This document shows, in pieces, positions 1 to 9,787 of a DNA stretch of 64,000 nucleotides; the first letter of the stretch is position 1; the number at the start of each line of letters is the position of its first letter. Both the position numbers and the translations under genes were made by a program. The DNA is from Carya illinoinensis (taxonomy: Eukaryota > Streptophyta > Magnoliopsida > Fagales > Juglandaceae): contig NC_056757.1 in NCBI RefSeq assembly GCF_018687715.1, forward strand, positions 7,706,501 through 7,770,500, in the 5' to 3' direction. Under the pieces are notes generated by a model that was not told the DNA's origin, ran no database searches, and saw only the letters and a list, made by a program, of their open reading frames with translations.

Positions 1-510
1 CCTTTTGATTCCTCTAATTCAGCCAAGCTGAGAAATCTCGAAAGTTGCTCTGATTTGCCTCCTGTTCCCTGTTCAAGTGCTTTATGAAATTCTGATCAGT
101 TGTGCTATAGTTCAGTGTGTACCAAATTATTTCCAGATTTCCACATGCAATAAGCCACTCAACAAAAAGTGAAAAAAAGGAACTATGACAGATTTGTAGC
201 CCGATATTCCAGTGATGAAGGATTGGCTTCCCACCACTGCAGCAAGTACGGCCATTACCAGAACAAACCATCTGAAGTCCTCCAATAAATACACAATACA
301 TGCACAAAAAATCCAACAATCTCAAGTAGAGGATTCTTGGATAGATAGGCAGCCTTAGCTGCTTTCTCCTGGGATGGTACAAAGAATAAAAGAAAGTGGT
401 CCATAATTGATGGACCTTCTTTCTTCTTTCTTGCAAGGGTATCAACAACAATGGGAATCATACAAGCATTTTGCTCTACTGTAGGACTAGCTCCACTTGT
501 CTCCACAATA
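1..510 (-). other. Unresolved coding-like fragment
   Basis: Two overlapping minus-strand open stretches (about 14-451 and 255-506) cover this segment without obvious repeats. The upper frame contains a hydrophobic stretch with the words NPLLEIVGFFVHVLCIYW, and the lower frame ends with an exon-like acidic/polar stretch (REQEANQSNFRDFSAW). I do not recognise either, and the frames switch with no clear splice sites. It lies downstream of the PABP pseudogene on the same strand, so it may be more decayed gene debris or the end of a gene that continues left of the window. Confidence 0.25.
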
Positions 511-739
511 TCCTTTCCAGCTAAATGGCATTTTCAGAACTCAATTACCCATGAATTATTAAACAAGGGCTGGTCCTTTTTACTAATGAAGGTACCATCA
601 TGCAACAATGTATTTTTTTTTTTGAACTCAGGCACACAATATGAAACTTCGATGGGCCTTTTGAATTTTGACCAACCAATCCACTTTGACCATGTTCACC
701 TACATTTGGAATCCTTTGAGCCCTACCATTGATGTTTCT

Positions 740-1068
740 GATATATAAAGCATCCGCAGAAAATCTCTTCTGAGTGCCTCTGTTCCCACCTTCACGAATC
801 TCATTCATCTCTTCCATTGCTTGTCTTGCATCTTCTGGGTTATCGAAATTTACTAAGTCAAAACATTTGGAAGTCCCATCGTTTCCTTGGCTATAACCAG
901 ACTAGCAATTTTACCATACTTGGAGAGCTTCTTCCCATCCTCCAACATGGCAACTTTACAATACAAAACATTCCCAGATTTCTGAAACAGATCATGAAGC
1001 CCAGAATTATCCATTGATTTGTCCAAGTTCTTGATGTACCCATAAATAATTGAGTTCCAATCAGCAAG
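740..1068 (-). pseudogene. Poly(A)-binding protein pseudogene fragment (RRM2-RRM3)
   Basis: Read on the minus strand, about 1068-940 encodes an RNA-recognition-motif start with the words YIKNLDKSMDNSGLHDLFQK and NVLYCKVAMLEDGK, the style of RRM2 of plant cytoplasmic poly(A)-binding proteins. It then jumps without linker to KYGKIASLVI and, after a frame change, FVNFD-like NPEDARQAMEEMN (about 830-790), which fits RRM3 of the same family. The RRM2 C-terminus and the RRM2-RRM3 linker are missing and the frame is broken, so this is a decayed copy without visible introns. Directly upstream on the same strand is PPR-like coding sequence, giving a chimera. The family call rests on motif memory, not a search. 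Confidence 0.6.
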
Positions 1069-1202
1069 AGCCTTTTTCAGGCATTTCATCGAACAGCTGA
1101 GGGGCCATAATTCCAACCTGAATACCCCTCCAACTCTTAGCAAACTCAACCATAGCATTCCATGACTCCACATATCTATGAGGCATTTTCTGAAACAGCT
1201 CT
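1069..1202 (-). pseudogene. PPR-protein pseudogene, 3' part (split by LINE)
   Basis: On the minus strand this reads LFQKMPHRYVESWNAMV and, further on, LFDEMPEK, the typical wording of plant-type pentatricopeptide repeat proteins (organellar RNA-binding). The reading frame runs across the 15-bp duplicated target site into the segment that starts at 6926, so this piece and 6926-7050 were contiguous before the LINE landed. A stop and frame change follow LFDEMPEK, after which the poly(A)-binding-protein-like sequence begins. Confidence 0.5.
1188..1202. repeat. Target-site duplication, LINE 3' side
   Basis: The 15-bp sequence TTCTGAAACAGCTCT recurs without mismatch at 6926-6940 and brackets the minus-strand LINE. 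The bases between its copies are exactly the element from 5' leader to poly(A). Confidence 0.9.
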
Positions 1203-1492
1203 TTTTTTTTTGATAAATAAACAAACTTTATTGATAAAAAACGGATGGCAAAAGCCAGTATTACAAAGAGGCAAGATGTCCTAACTAGGTAGGAACAATA
1301 GAGACAAGAAAATCATGAAGGGCCATGCCGTTGAAGTCAACAGCAACAGCCCAACTACAAAGAGTTCTAAAAAATAAAACTTTTAAGCTCCTCCAATGAT
1401 CTCGCCTGATCTTCGAACATCCGTTCATTACGCTCCTGCCACAAGCACCACATAATACAGAGAGAGATCATCTTCCAAATAGCTTTAATAGG

Positions 1493-4400
1493 TTACCAAC
1501 CTCTCAAGCTTGCCCAAGTAGCCAAAGCTGCCTCCACGGTTTTTGGCATAGCCCAAGCCATCTCCAATCGAGCGAAGACTTCATTCCAGAGACTCCTTGC
1601 TATATCACAATGCAAAAGTCGGTGATCCACCAACTCTCCGGCTCCTTTGCACATGCAATACCAGTCTACGATAATAATCCTCATTTTCCTCAAATTGTCG
1701 GTGGTAAGTATCTTACCTAAGGAGGCCGTCCAGACAAAGAAAGAGACTTTGGGAGGGGCCTTGTGATGCCAAATCCTTCTCCAAGGAAACTAAATATTAA
1801 ACTCTTGTGTGAGGGCCTTATAGAATGATCACACGGTAAAAATACCTTTGCCTATAGGGATCCACCATAGTGCATCCTCTTGTTGCCTGTTTGGTCTAAT
1901 GGAGGTCTAATGGAGTAGATGAGGCTGTTAAAATCTGCGAAACTGCTCATTTCCCAGTCCTGTGCCCTCCTACTAAAATTAATATTCTAAAGAAGTTGTC
2001 CCTCCAATGTCTCCATTACTTTCGCTACCGAGACATCCTTGGCACTTGCCAACTGGAAGAGCAAAGGGAACAAATCTTTCAAAGCTTTGTTTCCACACCA
2101 GACATCGCTCCAGAATTTTATTCTAGATCCCATGCCCAATTGGAGTTTAGCAAAGCGGCTGAAAGCCCCCCACCCTCTTCTTATGTGTTTCCATAAACCT
2201 ACTCCATAAGCCCCCCTTGCTTCTCTGGTACACTAGTCCCCCCATAGGCCCCCATATTTCTTCTCAATCAACAGTTTCTACAAAGATTCCGGTTCCCTAG
2301 TAAATCTCCACAGCCATTTTCCTAGCAAAGCACGATTGAAAACCCTTAGGTTTCTGACTCCCAAACCTCCCCCTGAGATAAGACAGCACACCTGCTTCCA
2401 CTTAACCAGGTGAAACTTAAACTCATCCCTCAAACCCCCCCACAAAAAATCTCGCTGGAGCTTCTCAATACGTGCCGCCACACTTGTTGTTATTGGAAAA
2501 AGAGATAAAAAAATAAGTGGGTAAATTAGAGAGTGTACTCTTTATCAACGTAATCCTTCCACCTTTTGACAAATATATTCTTTTCCACCCACCAATTGCC
2601 GCTCAATTTTCTCGATCACTGTATCCCAAACCGAAGGAGCCCTCGAGACACTCCCCAAAGCGAGTCCTAGGTAAGTCAAAGGGAATGAGGTGATTTTGCA
2701 ACCCAACGTTCTCGCTAACTGTCGAGTATTGGAAACTGCCTCCAATTGGCACCAATTTAGATTTCTCCAAATTTACCTTCAAGCCCGATATTGCCTCAAA
2801 GCAAAAAAGTAGGGCCTTCAAAACTCGTATCTGATTTTGCTCGGCTTCACACATAATTAGTGTATCATCTGCAAATAGTAAATAGGAGATAACTATACTA
2901 CCCCTATCTGGGGTTCCAATCGAGAAGCCATCTAGAAAGCCATTATCAACCATTGTCGAGAGCATCTTGCTTAGAGCCTCCATAACAATAACGAACAACA
3001 ATGGTGACAACGGATCCCCTTGTCTCAGTCCAGGTGTACTCTGGAAAAAACCCACTGAGACTCCATTTACCAACACGGAAAACTTTGCCGAAGACATACA
3101 CCAACGGATCCACGCCCTCCATCGTTTCCCGAAACCGCATCTCTTAAGCATATGAAGTAGGAAGTCCCAATTAATATGATCATAAGCTTTTTCCATGTCA
3201 AGTTTGCACATAATCTCTATGTTCCCGGCTTTCAATCTACTATTGAGGCATTCATTAGCAATTAACACCGCATCAAGAATCTGTCTTCCTTTTACAAAGG
3301 CATTTTGAGGTTGTGTAACAATCTTCCCCATCACCTCATTTAATCTGTTCGCAAGAAGTTTGGATATAAATTTATACACCCCATTTACCAGACTAATAGG
3401 CCGAAAATCCTTGGTCTTTGTAGCCCCGGTCTTTTTAGGAATCAATGCAAGGAAAGTGCTGTTAAGACTTTTTTCAAATTTTCCAGCCTTAAAAAATTCC
3501 TGGAACGCCTGCATGAGGTCCTCCTTTATCACTTCCCAACAGTCTTGGAAAAAGCCCATAGAGAATCCATCCAGTCCTGGCGCCTTTTCCTTACTACTTC
3601 ATGTACCTCTAGTTGCTCAAAATCCCTTTCCAATCGCGCCACGTTGCCCGTTCTGATGGAGTCAAAGTCCATCCCATTCAGTGACGGCCTCCATCCCACC
3701 TGCTCCGTTAGTAAGTTCTCATAGAAATTAATAACACGATTGTGGATTACCTGCTCATCTCTGCATTCCACCCCATCAACCTTCAGCATCTTGATGTTGT
3801 TATTTCTTCGATGTGAATTTGCAACTCTATGGAAGAAACCCGTGCTTCAGTCACCTTCCTGCAACCATAATGCCCTGGACTTTTGACGCCAAGACTTTTC
3901 TTCTAATAATATTAGTCTCTCGACCTCTACAACCAGCTCGGCCTTCCGGACTTGTTCTTCCTAAGAGAGTGGTTGTAGCTCTTGCCTCCTCTCGATCTCC
4001 TGAAGTTCCACAAGCTTTATTTTTTTGTTTTCCCCAACATTGCCAAAGGACTCCACATTACACACTTTTAGATCTCGTTTAAGAGCTTTCGATTTACTCG
4101 TAAAAATGAAGCTAGGGGTACCTTGGAACTGATAGGAAGACCACCATTGTTTGACTCTGTCCACAAACCCGTCCGATTTCAACCACAAATTCTCAAATTT
4201 GAAGGGCCGCTGCCCCTTACGAATTCCTCCACAATCAAGCAAAATAGGCCAATAATCCGAACCAATACGAGGCATACGCTTTTGCCATATGTCCGGGAAA
4301 TGGCTTTCCCATTCTGGTGATATTAGGAAACGATCCAATCGAGACCATGACCGGTTGTTGGACCAAGTCACAGTATCCCTTGCTAATGGCAAATCCATCA

Positions 4401-4910
4401 AGTTCACTCTGAGAACTCTTCCATAGCCAACCGCAATCTTCTACAACCAGATACTTCACTTGGGAATCTTACCACATTAAAGTCTACCCCTATGCACCAA
4501 GGGATTTCCCACCAATTATGAATCCCAGCCAGTTCTTCCCACACCAACCTTCTATATGTATCTAAATTGGAACCATAAACACCTGCAAAAGCCCACAGAA
4601 AGTTATCGGAAACACACTTAAAGGAGCATGCAACCATATAATGCCCCACAAAATCCTTCATCCTCACCACCATCCGCCTGTCCCACATCACTACCACCCC
4701 TCCCGACACCCCATTCGAAGCCAAGAAGGCCCAATCGACATGAACTCCACTCCATAAACTTTGCACCAATCTTCTATCGATCATTTTTAGTTTTGTCTCT
4801 TGTAAGCAAACAATGTCCGCTTTCCACTCCCGCAACAAGTTTCTAATCTGGAGCCTCTTATTAATGTCGTCTAGCCTACGGACATTCCACGATATAATCT
4901 TTGGCTTCAT
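1493..4910 (-). pseudogene. LINE ORF2: endonuclease and reverse transcriptase, broken
   Basis: It encodes an APE-type endonuclease followed by reverse transcriptase. The endonuclease begins at 4910 with MKPKIISWNVRRL and has LQETK and GVDFNVV words. A frameshift near 4405 moves the reading to the stretch at 4407-3961. An in-frame stop lies within the conserved QEGD-TGFFHRVANSHRRNN region, another shift is near 3580, and the RT core at 3559-2603 keeps LALIPKK, LDMEKAYDHINWDFL, GLRQGDPLSPLLF and FADD. Later frames hold GGGLGVRNL (2481-2278) and a zinc-binding-type tail (1693-1493). ATG at 4910-4908 overlaps the ORF1 stop as ATGA. Confidence 0.88.
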
Positions 4911-6795
4911 TGAGGAACAGTCAGCCCTTTCCTCTTCACCCTACCTCTACTGGCACTACCCTTCATGTTCATCGCCCAAGTCAGTCTTTTAAGTTCCCAA
5001 TGCTTATTCACTTCACCTTTACTTTTTTGTTTATGTCCCGCTTCAATCACTGTGAAGAGTGCAAAAAATTTCTCCTTGTACCCATCACAATCAATTCCCA
5101 CAAATTTTTGGATCTCTTTCACCTTATGGAAGACCCAGTTTGAAATATTCGGTTGAATCGGAAAGCAGAAACTCAACGGGATAGGCTCCTCCAACCTACT
5201 GATATGATTTCCTTGATTTTCGCTTTCCAATGTGATATCATCCAACCCCAACTGTCCACACACATCAGGAAACACGAGCTCTTCATCCTCTGAGAATACT
5301 GGGTCATCCAAACCCTCCCCCTTATCATCCTTCATCTCAAAATCGATCACTGGTTGAACATAAACTTCTAGGGAGCCCAAACCCATGTCTACTGGACTAA
5401 TCGGCTTTGTCTGGCCTCCCAACAGTGGAATGGAACCTTCTACATGCAACATAGAATCAAAAACCTGCATCGGCACATTACCCAGAGCCCCGAAGACTAT
5501 GTCGGTATGCTCGCCGGAATCCTCTGCCATTGTCGCCATTGTTTGTAAACTCACCGGGACCCTTTCTGTCGACGTCGAGCAAGGAGAGGTCTCCGGAACA
5601 AAAACTATCAATCCATTGCAGTCCAAATCACATTCGGATTGCACGTATTCGGGGACGGCAGGCTTAAGGCCGTTAGGAGTACCGGGTTGGGGCTGGGGCA
5701 TTAATTGGGCTGCGGTTAATGGCCCAAGCCTATCCTTCTTGGCTGAGAGCCCCATCTCATTGGACGGGTCCAAGCCTTCCACCGAGGTACCCAGCAGTTT
5801 AGGGCTGTTAGACGTAACGGGCTGGGGCGATAACTGGACTGGATTGACTAGCTCTTTAGGCGACACAGTTAAAGGCCCACACCCATCCTTTTGGGCTGAG
5901 AGCCCCAATTCATTGGAAGAGCCTGGGATGCCTAGCTCTTTAAGATTGGGCTAGATCAATGGCCCAAACTTCTGGACTATAGTACTTGACGTTACTCCTT
6001 TAGGTTGGCCGGGCAAAGGCTCAACAAACTGTGGCCCATTTGACTTGCTTGAAAAGGCCCGTTGTGCATTGCGCCTTTCTTTTATTTGCTCTTTACCTCC
6101 TCCCACCTTGAAGTTTCCTTTCTCAGCCCCACATATATACGCAAATCCTCCATCTCCTTCTGCAGTTTCCTCACTTGACCCTGTAGCTCCAGTAGACGTC
6201 TAATGCTCTCCCACACCATCTGCCCACCTCGTGACCTGCCAACCTCTGCACCCCGTACGAGTTGTGGTGCTCGACGCACCACCCCAGCGTCTCCTCCAGG
6301 TCTCCTTGGCGCGTGGCTTTGTCTCGTTGTCTTCAAAACCTCCGAAAAGGTTTGATCAAAAGTTCTCGGCCCCCTAACCTCATTGCTCACCTGAGCTCCT
6401 TCGACGGTTCCATGACTAACACCCTTGGGCTGAGCCATCTCCACAGTAAGCTCCTTCAAGCTTCTCCATCCCCAACCATCTTCTCCTTCAAGGTAGCATA
6501 GCATACAACTTCTTCTTGCCTGACCATACTCTGCTAACAATGGGAACCTTCCACGACTGTTCTCACACCTTTGGGCAATGAAACTTCGATAACCTTCCCT
6601 TATCACCGAATACACCTCCAGCTTCTCCCCTCTTAGGCACTCCTCCAGCACTTTCACGAACCAGAGGATTGTATTTCAACCCACCACCACCTTGTGTTTC
6701 ACCTTCCATCCCCGTTCCAAAATGTGAAAGTTCTCACCCTCCTTCGCAAGCACTAATAATTTTGACTCTATAACTAACTCCCTAATCCAAGCCAT
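4907..6795 (-). pseudogene. LINE ORF1, broken
   Basis: The likely start is the ATG at 6795 (MAWIRELVIESKLLVLAKEG). An in-frame TGA occurs at 6678-6676, after which the frame continues from 6657 (GYRSFIAQRCENSRGRFPLL) to a stop at 6082. A shift then leads to the long stretch 5908-4907, which has two diverged copies of a Pro/Leu-rich segment (MGLSAQKDGCGPLT and MGLSAKKDRLGPLT), an acidic middle and a basic end (SRGRVKRKG). The N-terminal wording is that of ORF1 proteins of plant LINEs thought to bind RNA. No CCHC knuckle is visible. The final TGA shares bases with the ORF2 start. Confidence 0.7.
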
Positions 6796-6925
6796 CTGCG
6801 CCGCTGTGAAAACAATGACGCCGTTGATGTTGTTACATTACATTACCGTGACTTGCATGTGTACGGAGAGAAAAAACTTGCATATGCACAGAGAGAAAAA
6901 ACTTATCTTACTTACTAATATCATG

Positions 6926-6940
6926 TTCTGAAACAGCTCT
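6926..6940. repeat. Target-site duplication, LINE 5' side
   Basis: Perfect 15-bp match to 1188-1202; it lies just upstream of the LINE 5' leader when read on the minus strand. Confidence 0.9.
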
Positions 6941-7800
6941 CTTGCATCAAATAAATCCCCCATTACTCTTCTATACCAAAATTCATCCATGGGATCTGCT
7001 AAAAGACAAGCAAGCCCTTGACCAAAAAACACCCCACTAACCACGAAAAATGTAAGGAATTAGAGATTACTGCATAAAAACTCGAGGAATTCATCAAATA
7101 AAAACTCATGAATGTGTCCTGCAGCTTGTTGACTATGAGAATCCTTGAGTAGCCTAGCAGCAAGGCACTGGAAATGGAAACAGAAGCTTCTGCATAGTCA
7201 TAGGTCATGAAATTCTCAGCCAAACGGGGAACATCTCGTGGTTCAAGAGAGGGTCAAGTTAAAGATGTGGAGCAGTTTCGGACTCCATTGTTGTTTTTGC
7301 ATGTAATAAAAACTGATTTGGAGGACCAGAGGCTGAAGCTGTTGCAGCAGATTTTGAGGTTTAAGTTGAAGACCTGGGTCTTCTGTGCAGAAGCCGAAGC
7401 CGAAGCCGTTGCTGCTACTCCTCTCCCCATAGGCAGGGCTCTGTAACTCCCTGACTGGCCCAGTAGCACGGTTGACGACATTGACGAAGGTGACTGAGAG
7501 GCCGACAGGATTGCCTTGTCCACCATGAATGAATGGGACTGGCCTGGATGTGGAAGCATAGTACAGGTTGAGAGATCTATGGGTTGAAGTATAGTATAGC
7601 TGGTTCTTCGTGGTGAGGACAGAAAATGGTAAAAATGTGCTCATGGGAAAGAAAGGAGGGTAATGAACGGAGACATTGAAAATTGATACCACATGGGTCA
7701 AACTCCCGAATCTGAGAATCTGAGCATGAAACTTGAGGCTGGAGCAATCATGGTGCTCTATTCCAGCTCTGAGAAATTCCCAAAACCGCACCCCATCTCA
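6926..7800 (-). pseudogene. PPR-protein pseudogene, 5' part
   Basis: The segment adjoining the LINE reads RRVMGDLFDARELFQ (about 6970-6926), which runs into KMPHRYVESWNAMV on the other side of the insertion: a PPR pattern. Upstream, 7791-7243 is open on the minus strand and contains SSLKFHAQILRFGSLTH, similar in style to PPR N-terminal regions, but much of it is low-complexity and frames change near 7240 and 7050. I treat the whole as a decayed PPR gene; the stretch 7243-7700 could also be unrelated sequence. Confidence 0.35.
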
Positions 7801-7894
7801 TTTTCTTCTCTCGCCCTCGCCCTTCTTTGTCTCTAATCCTTGATTTTGGCAATGCCAGTTTTGAGATCGGGCTTGGAGATGTCGAGGTCACCTT

Positions 7895-8203
7895 TCATAG
7901 TCTCACCATCGAGAATCTAGACTTTCTGGATCTAAAGAGGCAATTTTGGTTGCAGGGGAGATTTGATACTTGCACGAAACTCTCTGGATAATACTTAGCT
8001 TGCTTTTCCTCTTCCTGCAACTCACGAAGCATTTGCTCAAGATGGTTAAATTTTTCTTCAAAATCCTTCTTGCCATCAATTACATGTTGATGGAGAATTT
8101 CGAGATTTTCACGAATTCGTTCCATTGACTCATTGATTTTGCTGAAGGATACAAAGATTTCTTCCATGAGAACACAGAAATCGGTGTCTCTTTGATACCA
8201 ATT
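7895..8203 (-). mobile_element. LTR-retrotransposon internal 5' end (PBS and gag start)
   Basis: Next to the LTR, read on the minus strand, is TTGGTATCAAAGAGAC (about 8202-8187), matching the plant initiator-methionine-tRNA primer binding site with small changes. An ATG at 8167 opens 90 codons of a charged, probably coiled-coil protein (SKINESMERIRENLEILHQH, then LEQMLRELQEEE), typical of the gag start of LTR elements. The frame stops at 7895 and no pol sequence follows, so the element is truncated here and joined to the PPR-like debris. Confidence 0.55.
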
Positions 8204-8554
8204 TGTAACAAGCTCGATGGTAAATATTTGGGTAAATTAAAAATGTGGAAAAATGCAAGAAAATAGGTTCAGATTCGAGGTTGAGCTTGCCTCCAAGAGA
8301 AGAAGGGAGATATTGGAAATTATGTTGTATTCAGCTTCTAGATGCTTTACAATTGCATCCTAAATCACTACAACTACTGACCTCTACTAACTAGTGGGCC
8401 CTAGGCCAACCTAACAAGACTCTAAAAATAAAGAGAGCTCAATCAAGGCTAACAACGTTAAATGGGCCATGGCCTGACTCACGACTATCTTGAAAATGGC
8501 CAATACAACAAACAGGAACAACTAAAGCCCACAATAACTTCAGTCCACCACTGT
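8204..8554 (-). mobile_element. Long terminal repeat (single copy)
   Basis: The boundary with the primer binding site is TGTAACA on the plus strand at 8204, so the LTR ends TGTTACA on the minus strand. The outer end is placed near 8554, where the minus strand starts TGGTGGACTG. The boundary is by eye, since no second LTR copy is in the window. Confidence 0.45.
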
Positions 8555-9787
8555 TCATGTACTCCCATTACAAGATTTTTGTTATGAAGTCTGAATTCAT
8601 TTTTCTACAGCTTCAAATTTTACTGAATAAATCTTTCTTATTTTTGGGGGATGTGACTGTTCTCCTGGTCTCCATTTGGATGGAATCTTTTACTTGGATG
8701 CTAGTTTTAGCCTCTTTATCTTTATTAACTATTTTTCTACTTAACTTTAAGATTTGTTTTCTAAAACCTGCAGACAACACATGCTTCTGTGACATCCCTA
8801 ATTTGGTGAACACTACGATAGAAAACCAACTCTCACTCAAAACCCACAATTTTTCTAACATGCTTTGTCAATATTTCCCATTAAACCATTGGCACAAAAT
8901 AAGTGGATTATGATGTAGGACATTTGGAAGACTTTTGTCAATGTTTGTCATTTTCGGAATTTTTAAGTTTATGAGTCTCTTCTTGATCTTAGGTTAATTT
9001 AGGGATCCCATAGTTAATTTAGAATACTTGTGGTAGGATATTAATTTGGATATGTTTTGGAATATTATTACTTCGTCATTGAGTTTTCTAGATTCTTCAA
9101 TTGACCCTTCTGCTGCAATATTGAAAAGTAATCAAGTGGATCAAATAATATGTCTTTGAGATTTTTTGTTTCTAAATTCTGATGGAGTCCAAAGCGTTTC
9201 TTGTGGAAAGGTGTACTTAATGGTTAGTGCTGTAGTCATCGTTCTTTGGCTATCATGCTGTGTCAGATTAGGTGCACAAACATTTGAGTTCCTATTTTAT
9301 TTTGGGTCTTGAGCTTGATATATTTCCCAATTTTGTTAAGCAGCACTTAATTTCAAGGATACAGGAAAAATGTCAGAAAGGACGTGGGGGTGGGAAGGGT
9401 TAGTCAATTCATCTGTAGAAGGTTAGACTGAAAAAGAGATCATGATAGATTGGTTTAATGATCAAAGTATTTTCTTGTTATCCTTTTGTTTGTTTCTTAA
9501 TTAACTTGATCTTTGCTTCGTCCTGTTTTATCAGTTAGTATGTCTTAGAACGGACTTTCCATATCCTTTTGTTTAAAATATACCAGCCTCACTCATACTC
9601 CTCCATGATTATCTTTGCTGTTCTGTGTACATATGTTATTACCGTTCATATGTTGTTTATTATGGAAACTTTAGCCATGGGATTGTGAGAAAAAAGAAAG
9701 GAAAACAAAAAGATATGTAATGAGTACATTGTATAAAGGTCGTCTGATTTTTCTCATTAAATTTTTATTATTATTTACCATGCACAG
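8555..9787. other. Non-coding stretch upstream of the 9.8-kb gene
   Basis: About 1.2 kb of AT-rich sequence with no convincing coding exon. It should contain the intron before the exon that starts at 9788, and perhaps first exons too short to recognise. A short ATG-led stretch at 9182-9211 is followed by a GT, but its phase does not fit the exon at 9788. Confidence 0.4.

Larger units (their letters stand above)
1203..6925 (-). mobile_element. Full-length non-LTR retrotransposon (LINE), mutated
   Basis: The minus-strand element ends in an A-run (T-run at 1203-1211 on the plus strand, preceded by an AATAAA-like word) and is bounded by a perfect 15-bp target-site duplication, TTCTGAAACAGCTCT, at 1188-1202 and 6926-6940. 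From the 5' end it holds a short leader with a roughly 36-bp imperfect duplication (about 6847-6905), ORF1 (about 6795-4907), ORF2 with endonuclease and reverse transcriptase, a C-terminal zinc-binding region near 1493-1693, and a roughly 290-bp 3' tail. No RNase H domain is seen after the zinc-binding region. Stops and frameshifts in both ORFs make it inactive. The perfect duplication suggests a fairly recent insertion. Confidence 0.9.

Noticed and set aside
5385..5954. Long plus-strand open stretch inside the LINE
   Set aside because: It is the antisense of LINE ORF1, whose own frame has the element's expected end and ATGA junction.
9182..9211. Possible first coding exon of the 9.8-kb gene (ATG GAG TCC...)
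   Set aside because: Its donor phase leads to an early stop when joined to the exon at 9788.
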